From: Ziziphus jujuba
Lineage: Eukaryota > Streptophyta > Magnoliopsida > Rosales > Rhamnaceae
Assembly (NCBI RefSeq): GCF_031755915.1
Contig: NC_083389.1
Coordinates: 18,097,001-18,161,000 of the forward strand
Length of the DNA: 64,000 nucleotides
Direction: 5' to 3'
Both the position numbers and the translations under genes were made by a program. The notes under the pieces are model-generated. The model did not search any database, was not told where the DNA came from, and worked only from the letters and a program-made list of their open reading frames with translations. Shown piece by piece: positions 1-11,856 of this stretch; within the stretch, counting starts at the first letter, position 1, and the number at the start of each line of letters is the position of its first letter.

Positions 1-1690
1 TAGAGCGAGTAAATTGACAGTGTGCTGTAATTTAGGGGGAAAATAATTAAAATAAAAAAAGACAATAAATTGAAACTTGGGTCATGGATGAAAGTTTTAT
101 TATTATTATTTATTTGTTTATATTGGAGATGAAATAATTCGAATTTATATCATTATACAAGCAAAAAATGATTTTTCTCTTAATTTTTTTTTTTTTACTT
201 TATAATTTTCTTTTTTTTTTTCTTAAGGGTAAAAAAGGTTTCTATGCCTATTTATCACCAAAAACAATAGAAATGACTTTTGCTTGAGTGACCATGGATG
301 CAAATCTCCTCAATATTTTTTCATTTTTGTTGACAATTCAGTATTTTTTTAATGTTTAACGCGAGTGAGGAAGGTAAAATTATCATCCATATGTTCGACA
401 TCAATAAGTAGATAAAAATTTATCTGTCATCAATATCAACGAAAATTTCGAATTTTTAATAGTTATAATGCTTACAATTATCGATAAAAATTGCAAAAAA
501 AATTGAATGTTTGTTAAAATATCTGAGAAATTATATATTTATAGTTTTTGCCACTTTTGTTACAAAAATAAAAATTAATCACCATAGTTAAGAACTTATA
601 CATTTTAGATAATATCTATCATATTTCTAAAGTTTTAACATCATATATATTATTAACAAGCATTAGATTTATTAAGGATCTGTTAGGTAATATTTTCCAA
701 AATAATTTTCTATAAATCAATTTTGTAAAATAAAAATAATAAATTTGATTTTGTATATTTTTTTATTTATTTGCATTTGATTTTGTATATTTAAAATTTA
801 AAATATGTCTTATTATATATTTAAAAATATTTTATGAGAATCAAAATGACAAATTATATTTGATAAACGTTAAATATAATATAAATCTATAGGAAAAAAA
901 TATTTATTATTGAAAATAGTAAACATTATATATGGGGTGTATATATATATATATATTTTTAATTTGAAATGATAATTATATTAATATTTTTGCTTTTAAA
1001 AATTTTCATATATATCTAAAAAATCTATATAATATTTTATAAATTTATGTATATTTGAGGAAGTATTTTATTTATTTATTTTCAATTTTATATTTCAAAG
1101 AAATAGTTCCTGAATCATAATATAATTTGTAAAATGAAAAGATATTTTGCAAAATGATATCAAACAAGTCCTTATATATTGTTTTTAATATATATTTATT
1201 AATTATTTTATTGACCTTGTTATTCTAATGGTTATATCATGAATTTATTTTACTAATTAAAATATTTATATGATAAAATTTATATCCTAAGTTAAATATT
1301 CAATGTTAAGTGAGGTTGATTCCCATTCATTCATACTTATCATGAGAGACCCATATGAGACAAGAATTATTGTAAATGCAAATAAAAAAGTGAAATATTC
1401 TTTTTTTTTTTTTTGCTATTAATTATAATTTTACTTTATGTTTTCGTAAATTTTATTTTAATAATTCACTTAATTTTACAAATTATTCAAAAAAAAAATT
1501 TATATTTCATGTAACTCAAACGGTATTTTTATTAACACAGATAAAAATACTTAACCAATCAAATTATCCATTTCGTTTGATATTTCATAAATTTGTACTT
1601 TCAATGTTGGCATTTATCTTTTGTCCGTGAAGTTATGAACCTTCCTTAGATATAATATATGTTTACATAACCATACATGTATTTGGTTTT
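1..1690. other. AT-rich intergenic DNA
   Basis: I see no coding pattern here on either strand. The stretch is strongly AT-rich with poly-A/T runs and a short (TA)n tract near 940-955. Nothing resembling a conserved exon, RNA gene or transposon terminus could be supported. Confidence 0.6.
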
Positions 1691-1692
1691 TA

Positions 1693-1876
1693 TTGGTTGA
1701 ATATTTTTAAATTATTTGGAGTCATATCATCAAACAATTTAAGAATGTTCAACTTCGTGCTTTTAACCTTTTCTTTAGTCAACTCTCATTGGTTGAATAT
1801 TTTTAAATTATTTGGAGTCATATCATCAAACAATTTAAGAATGTTCAACTTCGTGCTTTTAACCTTTTCTTTAGTC

Positions 1877-1963
<87 letters not shown>
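1693..1963. repeat. 96-bp tandem duplication followed by (TC)n and (TA)n microsatellites
   Basis: A 96-bp unit starting TTGGTTGAATATTTTT at 1693 is repeated almost perfectly from 1789. The second copy runs into a (TC)n tract (about 1876-1911) and then a (TA)n tract (about 1911-1963). Open frames here only read through this repeat and are not genes. The near identity of the copies suggests a recent local duplication. Confidence 0.9.
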
Positions 1964-1964
<1 letters not shown>

Positions 1965-2249
1965 TATCAATTTTTACCAATTAATTTTCAGAGTTAAAAT
2001 TCAAAAATTAAAAATTAATATTTTATAATTAAATAATATTATAAAAATATAATTTTGATTTTTAATTATTAAAATTAACTATTAAAAATTAAAAGACAGA
2101 TCAATTTCAATAGAAATATAAAATTAAAGGGAAATTAATAATGATTTTCTAAAACTATGGAATTGAGTATAATTAAAATAAAACCGAAGAAATTTAATTG
2201 AAATTTTATTTTAAAATAAAATTTGAAATATCATAGTCTTGGAACAAGC

Positions 2250-2450
2250 TAATTGATAATAACCACAATTTAGATTCAAATAGATTTGGTGTTCAAATAA
2301 TAAAATCCATCTTTCTAATTTATCAAAAAATAAAAAAAAAATTTAATTGACAATAACCACGATAATAACTCTGAAGTCTTCAACTCAAATAGACTTGGCG
2401 TTCAAATAATAAAATCCATCTTTCTAATTTACCAAAAAGTAAAAAAAAAA
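2250..2450. repeat. Imperfect tandem duplication, about 95-115 bp unit
   Basis: Two diverged copies start at about 2250 (TAATTGATAATAACCAC) and about 2343 (TAATTGACAATAACCAC). Both continue through AAATAATAAAATCCATCTTT and end in an A-rich run. The second copy has about 20 extra bases. No coding content was seen. Confidence 0.75.
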
Positions 2451-2972
2451 CAAACCAAACATTTATAAGTTGTATGGTAATCTGACTCAAACCAATTTGA
2501 AATTGTCAGGCCAACTGTAATTGAACAAAAATTTTCGTTGTACAGAGAGAAAATTTAATCGTGCCAAAAGAACGAGTCCAATACAGCTCTAAACCAAAAT
2601 ATTAATCATCAGAAAAGTTGAGTAAAACGTGAAAAGAGATGGAAACAAAGATTTCAGCATTGAGCCTTTCCCATATTGATGAAAGAGTTTATACAGTAAA
2701 CAGGCTGCACCTAAAGAATGAAAAATAAAATAAAATCTAAATGTCTCGAGCCATTCCAGAGTTTCAAAAACCGAGATGCTTCTGTACACAAATTTGGATT
2801 TCCAGCATCATACTGTATTTCTGACTGCTGTTGTACCATGATTTCTTTGCCTTCCCATTCTCTACAGAAAATGGATTTGCAAGTATAGAGTTTGAATCAC
2901 TTCATGTTACCACCAATCCAGTTTTGTTAGTAGAGAGTCACGGTGAAAATGCCAGGTTACATAAATTTTACT

Positions 2973-5900
2973 TCATGGTAGAGCCAGACTTTTCATTCTA
3001 GTCATTCTTCTAGTGGAAACACCTACTCCACCATTATTCGTAAGTTGATGGCTTTTATGATCAGTCTTAACTTTCTTACACTTGATTGGAGCTGCATTTA
3101 GTACAGATTTCCCACTTCTTACCAGACGCTTACATTCCATATTTGAATTGATTGATGCTCCAGCTTTCTTGGAAATAATGTTCCCCAAAGGTCTCTGTAT
3201 CTCGTTGCAAATGCTTTCTGCGAGCAAATTATAATCCAGATTCTGAATAGTTGAAAATAAAAGATCATGTGTCCTGGTCTCAGGGAGATCATTCAGAGAA
3301 AATGGTATATTATCTTCACTTCTGCCTGAAATTATTGTTGAGGCAGCTCCAGCACTGGATTCTTCACCCAGAGTAGCATATTCCTCCCAATCATATGGAA
3401 AACCAAGCAGAAATTGATCGCACACCTAACATATTAGCAGGTAAAATTTGAACTTCATTTAGAAGGAATTAACCATAAATTCATGTGCTCATAAAAAAAT
3501 GCTAAAAAGGAAAATAGTGAATTAAATACCAATTAATGGGTAGTGAAGTAGCTATAAGGGCAAAGAGACAGTATTATAATATATGATATAATTCCTATAC
3601 TTGACATGTCCATTCTATTAATTTATTTATGTTTTTATCATAATCGCTATGAATACTTGCTTTTAAGTGGATCCAGGTTGTTAACGATAATAATATTACC
3701 CATTAGAACAAATGATTATGACACTTCAAAATCAAATGGCGAGAAGAAAAGTAAGAGAGAGGAATCACATACTTTAGATGGAATGCCATTTTGCAGGGTG
3801 CGAGACCTATTAATTAAACCGCTAATTGTAATTGTCATGCCATCTGTTGTCTGAAGTTTTGTGGCACAGTATCGTTTAGAAATAGGAGCAGATATAAAAA
3901 CTCTTGTTAATAATCTCCTGAAATATCAAATAAAAGAGTGTTATTTAGAGGCAACAATCTTTGGACTTCAATATCAAACTGAAGAACTAAAAAGAGTTTA
4001 CATGCTACAATCAGCTAAAGTCCTATGCCAATTGCACTGCTAATATCAATAATGAATGAAAGTTGGTACTGTAAATCATCATCTCAACCTTCAATAAAAG
4101 GCTGGCTATACAAAACGTAGTCCGCTGGCTCAAATGATTAATATTTCATCAACAGTTACTCCAAGCAAAATTTACACAATGTGGGACAAAAACTCCCAGT
4201 TTAGAGCTGGATGCCTACAATATAGGTAAGAAACCTATATAAGGTTCAGTTTTATAGAGATTGGAACTATTGCACTCTTTCACAAAATAGGGATTTTTCC
4301 ATAAAATCTGCAGAATTAAACAGGAAAGAAAGAGTGTAAAATGGTTAATAATTTAGATTAGAATGCATATTCAGAAAATTTTTGTTCTTGCTTCCTAATA
4401 ACTACCTGGGAAAGAGCAGCATCAATGAAATATAAGAGAACTTCACCAAAAAGAAAATCTGACTTTCAAAGAGTCCAAGTTTTCTTAAGGAAATATAGCT
4501 ATTTTATTTTAGTTTGTTTTATTTCAAATAACAACGTATATTGCATTACAACAGTAATCATAACAATCTCTAGCCCTAATCCCAACATAATTTAGGATTA
4601 AAGCTAACATATGGATTTCTTTTTATTCATACTAAAATACCGAAATTTGTTTTTAAATAAAAAAAAAAAAAAAAAAAAACAATAAATTTCTCAATTTCCA
4701 TATAGGAAAAGAAAAGAAAAAGAAAAGGTAAATAGTGGAAGAAGGTTTTACTCTCTAGAAGCAGTGCCTCCAACTGCCAAGCGCTTGCCATTAATCTTTT
4801 CTAGCCACCAGTCACACAAAAACACCTAGAAGATATAGAGTAAAAAAAAAAATTAACAGAAAAATGGATGATATAAAAACGGATGTGTATATATCTATGT
4901 ATTATAGGGGTTTGGGAAAGGGATAGGTGGTGCAATTTTACTGATCTTATGGTGGCAGGGAGAATCTTGGTTGTGGAAGTGGAGGAATGTAGGCTTTGGG
5001 ACATTTGAGCAGCTGGGTCCAAACTCCAATCTAGTTTAAGAGCTTCCAATTTGGGATTTGCAGGGGTTGAACTTCTTCTAGTGCTGAAAATTGCCACAGA
5101 AGAATGGTGGGATTTATCATTTTTTCACATTTTATGTGAAATTTTTATGTTTGTGACATGTTCTCATAAAACGGCCTTATGGCATCCAAGTTTTACAAAT
5201 AAATATGCATAAATAAAATAGAAGAACCAAAGTATAGAAAACATATTTGATGAAACAAATATAGAGACTAATTTTTTGAAAACTAATATGCATAGATACT
5301 ACTGTACAGCTGTATGTTGAATTCGTAACTTTAATCTAATGAAATACATAAGAGATAATTGTCTAACAGGCACTGTCATAAAAGTAAAACTGATAGGTAA
5401 GAGAAATTATAAAATTAAGGCTGCAGAAGAGGTACCCAATGACCTAAAACTCTTTTACATTTTTCGGCTGCAAGGCATATCCACTATTTGATTATCTACA
5501 CAACATGCACTATTCTAAATTATCTGTTCAGACTTAATAGAAAAAGATGGGAAATATATCAACCGCTCTTCTTCAGCTAACTATATACAATAGAATTACG
5601 CTTCTTCAGCTACACAAAACATCATTGACAATCTCAGCTATCACTTAACATCATTTTGGAAGCTCAAAATTATAAGGGAACCTTTTTCACCTTCCACCTG
5701 TCCCCCGCGGGTTGTGTGTGTAGGATTCATAAAATATTTGGCCTTTTAACCTTAAGGAAATCATACATATGTATGGAATGAGGAGGCCAAACAAGAGGAA
5801 AATGCTCATGAACTCCAGATGCATGCCACATTATAAGTCCTTTTTAGGTTTCCATATTGACATATTTGCAGCCAAAACTTAGACTCATTGCATTGCATTA

Positions 5901-7334
5901 ATTGCTGGTGATGACAATAAGTTATATCCAAGCTTATCCTTGGTGTCGATGTCTAGTTTGTACGATATGGAATGTCGGAATGAGCTATCATTGGCTAAAC
6001 CATGCCAAGAAAAAACTCATAAGGAACACCATAATCTGACCAGGGAAAAGCTAGATTCCTAGTATATCAAGTCCCTATTCTTTTCCTTTTACTTTCTTTG
6101 CTTTTGGTTCATGACTCTACTTCATTTCTGTATTTTCCAAATTTATAAAATAAAGCTGGAAGAAGGGAATTATTTCTAAAATTCTTCTTCAAACTATTTC
6201 TATATTCTGTATTTATCTCTGTTCTACTTTACATATTTTATATATATTAACTCAGATTTTAATTTCAACTTGATGGCTTGGGAATAGAAAGAAACTCAAA
6301 TTAAAGATTAGTTCAAACTTAAGGGAAAAGAAAAAAATTAAAGATTTAGGGGGAAAAAAAAATAGTTAAAACTTTAGAATCCCAAGAACTTACAAATTAA
6401 CGATTTAGTTTGATGTATGATGGAACTATATAACATGCACAAGTGGATTTTAGTACCTGTAGGGGAATCCAAGACATCTGAGAAAGTAATAAACCATTAT
6501 ATAAATGTCAGTGTTACGGTTATAACTGGTCTTTTTTTTTTTTTTTTTTTTTTTGGGGGGGGGGGGGGGGGGGTCTAGTTTCACTTGTATATCATGAGTG
6601 TTGGCGAAAAAAAGAAATTGAATTTATATAGAATAAGTAACCAGTTTAAAAGGATAAGATAGTCAATTACAAGTGAAGGAATCTGAGTACTTGGATCTAA
6701 AACTAGAGTGATTCTATGAGGGGTAGTTGTTTAATGGTGATCTCTCCTTAACCTACCTGACCTTTTATACCTTTCGCACTCTATGACGCATATATGCTCC
6801 TTCCTACCACTACTCTACCTTGTTACTTTCTACAAACAAAAACACAAATCATTATTATTATTTTTTAAAAGGATCCGTAAAAGGCCTTCAAGTTATATGA
6901 TAACAACGCCAGAAAGCCTAGCCATTAGCACATATACATACATATGATTAAAAAAAAAAAAAAGAGTATGTACCTTATTTTTGGTTTCTAAAATCCTCTC
7001 TTCTTATCTTACTAAAAAAATAAATAAATAAATAAATACATATCTAAATGTTACCCCCATAAAGCCTATATTTAGCAACACATTAGAAGTAACAGGGTAA
7101 CAACAACAATCTTTCCTTGCTTCTTTTCAGTTGCATGCAGAATCAAGTAGCTATTAATAAATCCTTTTCTTCTAAGATATCTTGTAAAGTTCAATCAAGA
7201 AAACCCAACATCAAGAAAAAGTCTGGTAAAAATGACGAATAGCCATACTAAACAATGCAACATCCCCAGTCAACAATTCAACAACCACAAATTCACAAAT
7301 ATACTTACCTGAAGATCCTCACTGGCTGCAACAT
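2973..7334 (-). CDS. KNL2: Kinetochore-associated protein KNL2-like (SANTA domain), five coding exons
   Basis: KNL2 proteins act at centromeres, where they help place the centromeric histone CENH3. Exons on the minus strand are 7334-7309, 5083-4942, 4825-4752, 3917-3773 and 3425-2973. All introns are GT-AG and phases agree, giving 840 nt and 279 residues. The SANTA domain begins with VFLCDWWLEK, passes through GKRLAVGGTASR, RVFISAPISKR and TTDGMTITISGLINR, and ends with FLLGFPYDWEEY, which closely follows the family pattern. About 130 residues follow, ending in a basic STRRMTRMKSL tail. I see no CENPC-k motif, so it resembles the short beta-type KNL2 of plants. The start is uncertain: ATG 7334 lies after an overlapping upstream ORF in the same exon, and an alternative in-frame ATG is at 5004. 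A probable noncoding first exon ends at 8281. Confidence 0.85.
6532..6573. repeat. T23-G19 homopolymer junction
   Basis: Twenty-three T bases are followed directly by nineteen G bases inside an intron of the KNL2-like gene. Such a G run is very rare in an AT-rich plant genome. It could form a G-quadruplex, or it may reflect assembly or sequencing error at a homopolymer. Confidence 0.9.
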
Positions 7335-8450
7335 AATGAATTGACCTCATTGTGAGCAAAATCTTACAAGGTGGGAGACCCATATTAATTGCCATTACCT
7401 CAACATAGCAAGGCAGTTCTCACCAGAGGTCTGTTTCCACAAAAACAAAGTTAGGATGGCCAAATTTTGATTGTAACTGCTGCATAGAAATCCACCAAGG
7501 ATCAGCAAAGAAACCCCGGACAAATAAGTAACATATGTTAAACACAGTGGAAAGATCACCAAGTGACAAATTTCTAAAGGCAGGAAATCAGTTAATATAT
7601 TGCAATCAAAATGGATGCCATGAATTAATCAATCAAGCAACAATATAAGAAATACAAGCCAAAAATTAATACATTATAATTGAAGATAGCATAAATGGAA
7701 CATAGAACGAGGTGAAAGAGAATCGAAACATATTTAAAGAAACACAATGGGAAAGTACTGGTTCTCTCATTTGAAAATGAAGAAAAAGCAAGAGAGAATA
7801 ACTAAATTTAGAACATCCTATTTTGAAAAATTTTGGTAATTTCTTACTAAGTTGGTATAAATATCAACGGACTCAGGGTGTGGAGATATCCTGCAAGAAA
7901 ACCATTGTCCTAAGGAGCCCATAAATTGCTTGCAGGTTACTGACCAACCACATATACGGTAATAAAAAATTCAATAACAAATGCTTCCTAAAAAACAAAG
8001 TTAATAAATAAAAAATAAAAATAATGATAATAAAAAAAAAAGAAACAGAAGCCATTAAGTTAAAGAAAACAAATAAACAGAAATTTAACAACCAAAAACC
8101 TGAAGAGAATTGGAAGAAAAAAAAAAACCCAAATAAAATGTCAAAAGCTCTTGTAGGTGCAAAGGAAACAAGGAAAAGTGGAGAAAACGACACATGAAAA
8201 CATGATCAATCAAAATGAACCGGCCAACCAGAAACCCAAAACCGTAAACGGAGTAGAGTGGACGAATTGAATTCCTGTACCTGAAAGTGTACGAATGGAT
8301 AACCCTAAACCGAGAAGAAAGTGACTGTGTGAAACCTTACTACAGTGTTTGTCTCTCCAAATGTGAAGGGAAACTTTGAAAGAGTTCACGAACCCAAGTA
8401 ATCGGAGCGATGGAGGAGAGAAAATATGAAAGAGAGAGTCTGGTTACTAA
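7309..8450 (-). other. Probable 5' exons and 5'UTR intron of the KNL2-like gene
   Basis: A donor (CAG then GTACAG) at 8281 and an acceptor at 7431 would join a noncoding exon (about 8450-8281) to the exon 7430-7309 that holds the first in-frame ATG. That exon also contains upstream ATGs, one opening an out-of-frame ORF that overlaps the presumed start and ends just inside the next exon. This arrangement usually lowers translation. The limits of the first exon are inferred only from splice-like signals. Confidence 0.45.
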
Positions 8451-8456
8451 GGGTCC

Positions 8457-8990
8457 TCAAATAATTATAGCAAAATTATATAAAAATAAGTAATTTATAC
8501 CTGATAAAGAGAAGCAGAGAAGATCACTGATCAGAGAGGACAGCGTTGTCCACCAGAGAGAGACGCGCTGGTTGGTAACGACAAACAGCGATGTTGAGTC
8601 GCGCGGCTTTTGGGATACGGCCTGCAATGTTTCAAAAATTATTATCGGCGGCAAAACCATACATACCCACCTCCAAGTCAAACAAAAACTTTTATCGTTT
8701 CAAATAAAAAATTTTCATACATAATATATATATATATATATATATATGACATAATTAAAATTAAAATTTTGATTTTCCAAAAACAAGGCAGCTTATTTAA
8801 AACTTAAAAAAGTAAAAGTTTTATTATTTATAAAAAATAAAAAATTATATTTTATATTATAACTAATTTAATATCAATTTATGATAATATTACTGGTTAG
8901 TTAATAGTATTGTGTGGACAATGTAGTTTATTTATTTATTTTGGGAAGAAGAAGAAGTGGACAATGTAGTTAATCAAGGCAAAATTAACC
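8457..8990. other. Intergenic DNA with (TA)n
   Basis: This stretch lies upstream of the KNL2-like gene. It has a (TA)n tract at about 8725-8747 and otherwise AT-rich sequence. It may hold the promoter of that gene, but I could not identify a convincing TATA box or start site. Confidence 0.45.
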
Positions 8991-8999
8991 AAAACCAAA

Positions 9000-9135
9000 G
9001 GAGTGGATCAGATGGTAGGACGTGGATGGACCTATCACATTTGCTTGCAGTAATTGTAGGTTTGATTCTTGGTAAACTCTATTTGAATCTTGGTATAAGT
9101 TTCAAATGCTATGCACTGTGAAAAAAGATGATAGG
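9000..9135 (+). mobile_element. tRNA-derived SINE-like remnant
   Basis: GTGGATCAGATGGTAGGAC at 9003-9021 resembles the tRNA A-box region, and GGTTTGATTCTTGG at 9059-9072 resembles a B box. The spacing is in the usual range for RNA polymerase III internal promoters. A plain tRNA gene is not formed because no acceptor stem pairs. The element ends near an A-rich stretch at about 9121. Target duplications were not seen, so the call is tentative. Confidence 0.4.
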
Positions 9136-9902
9136 GACAGCTGAATAATGATGGATTGGACAGTTTGTAGACTCTTATCGAATTATAAAGATAAAATTGC
9201 TAAGGGGGCGTTTGGTACGCCGGATAGGTCCGGATCGGACAGAATCGGACAGGATCGGATAGGATCGGACAGGATAATTAGTGCAGTACTATGTTTGGTA
9301 TAGTTCCGGACTAAATGATGGACTAATTGTACCATGTTTGGTGCTGAATCAGACTGGATAGGACTATTTTGTAATTATATTTTTAATTTAAAAAAATAAA
9401 AATATAAAAAGTTAAATTTATATGAAAAAAAAATTATTACATCTAATTAAAGTTGTACATTTATATATTTATATATTTATATATTTATACATACATGCAA
9501 AATATACAAAATTTGTTGTATACACCCACGAATAATATTAATATATAACTTTAGAAATAGCTTAAAATTAACTTAAAACATAGTATGCCATAAATAATAA
9601 TTAATTAAAAATGAATATATTTTAATGGTATGCATAAGACAATTGAATATTTTTTCAACCCATAAATTACATAAATATATTGTTTCCAAAACCAATAAAA
9701 ATAAAATTTTAGTATGGTAAATCATAAATAACAATTATTCACAAATAAAGAAATAATTAACAGTATATGTAATTAAGAACTTGTTGATAATATAAGAATA
9801 TCCATATCCAAGTTATACGTATATGTATAGAGATTTCACATGTAGCAATTCAAATAACAAGTACTACATAAATATAAATATATTGGATTTTACAAGGATA
9901 AT

Positions 9903-10220
9903 TTACTTATAAAACAAATAAGTAAATACACTTGTTGCTAACAATCCAAATAAAAAACCTACTATAAAACCATTACGCCATTCATTGTTCATTTGAGCAT
10001 GTGTATGTGCGGTGGTATTTCGTATTAGATTTGCGTCATTACGATTCCGCATCCGTTGTTCTACATACTCAACATATGCAATTTCAGCTTCTTGGGTTGT
10101 ATTATATGCTTGATATAAATTATCTCTAAATCCTTGCACTTGTTGATGACATTCAGGCTAAGAATTATATATCCCTGGTTCTCTACCTTTAAACACAACA
10201 TAAACTCTTCGCTTTGCCAT
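9903..10220 (-). pseudogene. RNase H1 N-terminal (viroplasmin-like) domain joined to a C-terminal membrane segment, interrupted by TAG
   Basis: The frame opens at ATG 10220 with MAKRRVYVVFKGREPGIYNS. This fits the small hybrid-binding domain found at the N terminus of RNase H1 and in caulimovirus-type viroplasmin. Codon 21 is TAG (10160-10158), at a position where the family normally has tryptophan. After the stop the same frame stays open and domain-like (PECHQQVQGF..., then TTQEAEIAY) to TAA at 9905-9903. The last 25 residues are hydrophobic (GFIVGFLFGLLATSVFTYLF), a likely membrane anchor. There is no RNase H catalytic domain. It lies inside the Harbinger element downstream of the Myb/SANT ORF. 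Whether it is a cargo gene or part of the element is unclear. Confidence 0.6.
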
Positions 10221-10473
10221 TTAATATTCCTGCATATAAGAATACATTATAATATAATATAGTAATACAATTAAAAAATCAATAAATCAACTCAATCACG
10301 CGCATATGAATATTCTAAAACATAACACATAATCATAAAATTATCCTTACATGCAAATTTAGAAACAAACATCCACCACCATACAACAAGTTCATAAGTT
10401 TCAAACCTAATTGTTCATAATTATCATCCTCCCATACATAAACAGAAAATATGTAGTCCACTACTTAACTAAA

Positions 10474-11350
10474 TTAGTTATCCAAAAAGTCACGAGCAAA
10501 TGCAATCTTCCTCGCATCCGTTTTAATAACCTTAAAAACCTCTATATTCGATGGATCCGATCTCATTGCCTTAGAGATTCTGAGGTTATCACTGGCCTCA
10601 AATCCTAACCTGTCAAGCTCCATAGCTAAATATTGTGGATAATAAGCCTCGGATTTTTCCAACTTTGCAGCCAATTTATCAAATAATTTCTCTGCTGCAT
10701 TGCCTAACCCGGCTACAATGTCATCGTCCTTCGATCTAGATTTTCGTTTACCTCTTGCTTGGACTTGTGTAGATGGTTCACTACCTCCTCGATTCACAGA
10801 CATTGGAGAATCGACATTATCAATTGGTTCATTTGCAGTGTCCAGATTTATTTCATTTATCATATCAATTGGAGTTTGTGCTCCACGTCCGGTTGCCCGA
10901 TCCTTCCCAAAAATATTAGCAAGCTTCTCATAAATAGGAAAAGATTTTCCTCTCCAACCTTTTGCACTTGGGGCAATCTAAAATACAAAAAGCCAACGTT
11001 TAGCTAAGAAAAAATAAATGCTAGATAACAAACTAAAATTGAAATTAACATATATTTTCAAATAATATTCAAAACCTGCACATATGCTTGCCAAACTTCT
11101 TCACTATCAACCTCCACACATTTAAGAGAATCATTCCATCCAAATCCACTTTTGTTCAGCATGTCATATATTATACCATATTGCTTCTTCCACTTTCTCA
11201 TCTTCGACTCAATATGTGGATTGGCTCGCAGTCTCGAATTAGGACACAGCTCAGATAGTCGCCTCTCAATCATAGTAAGTGTGCCAGGCTTAAATGACCC
11301 TGTATCACAACGTTGCCCACTAGCCCATCCACCAGTTGGATACAAGTATA
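10474..11350 (-). CDS. Myb/SANT-like ORF of the PIF/Harbinger element (partial 5' end)
   Basis: Two exons, about 11350-11076 and 10977-10474, join in phase 0 across a 98-bp GT-AG intron. Exon one encodes a Myb_DNA-bind_3-type domain: PTGGWASG, FKPGTLTMIERRL, NPHIESKMRKWKK, GFGWNDSLKCVEVDSEEVW. Exon two continues with AKGWRGKSFPIYEKLANIFG and GKDRATGRGA. It then has a basic RGKRKSRSKD segment and an alpha-helical tail of about 90 residues. In Harbinger elements this protein binds the element ends and helps bring the transposase to them. No in-frame ATG is visible in exon one, which starts after an acceptor-like TTTTCAAG. A 5' exon is therefore missing or unrecognised. Confidence 0.7.
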
Positions 11351-11856
11351 CTTGAAAAGATTACTAGAAACAAATAACTGGGCCATCGAATAATGATTTA
11401 AAATTTATAATTAATATTTTAAATATTATATTTAGATAATTAGTAATATTCTATAATCGTTGATAGGAGTTTTGGCATATGTACAGTGGTTTGGGACAAA
11501 AAGAATGTGGAAAATTTAAAGAAATATTTATAATTGAATAATATTTTATATATACTTTTTTAAAGTTTACATAAGTCATTATTGTTCTCCATAAAGTAAC
11601 TTGCTTTTTTATCGAGGGAAGGAATAATACTTTCTAACTCACCCTCTTTGAACCATAAAAGCCAATTTGTTGTTTTTATTGAAGGAAAGCTAGCAAAATA
11701 TTTTGTAATTGACGATGGATAAAATTAGCTGGAGAGGAAATGATGATGGCATAGTTTGTTTGACCCAAAAAGGGAAAGGAGAAAAAAAAATAAATAAAGG
11801 AAAAACAAAAAAGAAAACCCAATTTACCCATCGACCAAGGTGCCATTTCAAGTTCT

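Noticed and set aside
1697..1984. 95-codon frame with an internal repeat
   Set aside because: It only reads through a 96-bp tandem duplication and (TC)n/(TA)n microsatellites.
2589..2789. Minus-strand 66-codon frame downstream of the KNL2-like stop
   Set aside because: It lies in the probable 3'UTR, has no splice link to the upstream exons and no recognisable motif.
3861..4043. Plus-strand 60-codon frame
   Set aside because: It is opposite the SANTA-domain exon 3917-3773 and its intron; the minus strand explains the coding signal.
7873..8193. 106-codon minus-strand hydrophobic frame
   Set aside because: It lies in an intron of the KNL2-like gene and is produced by A-rich plus-strand sequence; no conserved pattern.
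9003..9072. Considered as a functional tRNA gene
   Set aside because: A- and B-box-like motifs exist, but no acceptor stem or anticodon arm can be formed, so a SINE remnant is more likely.
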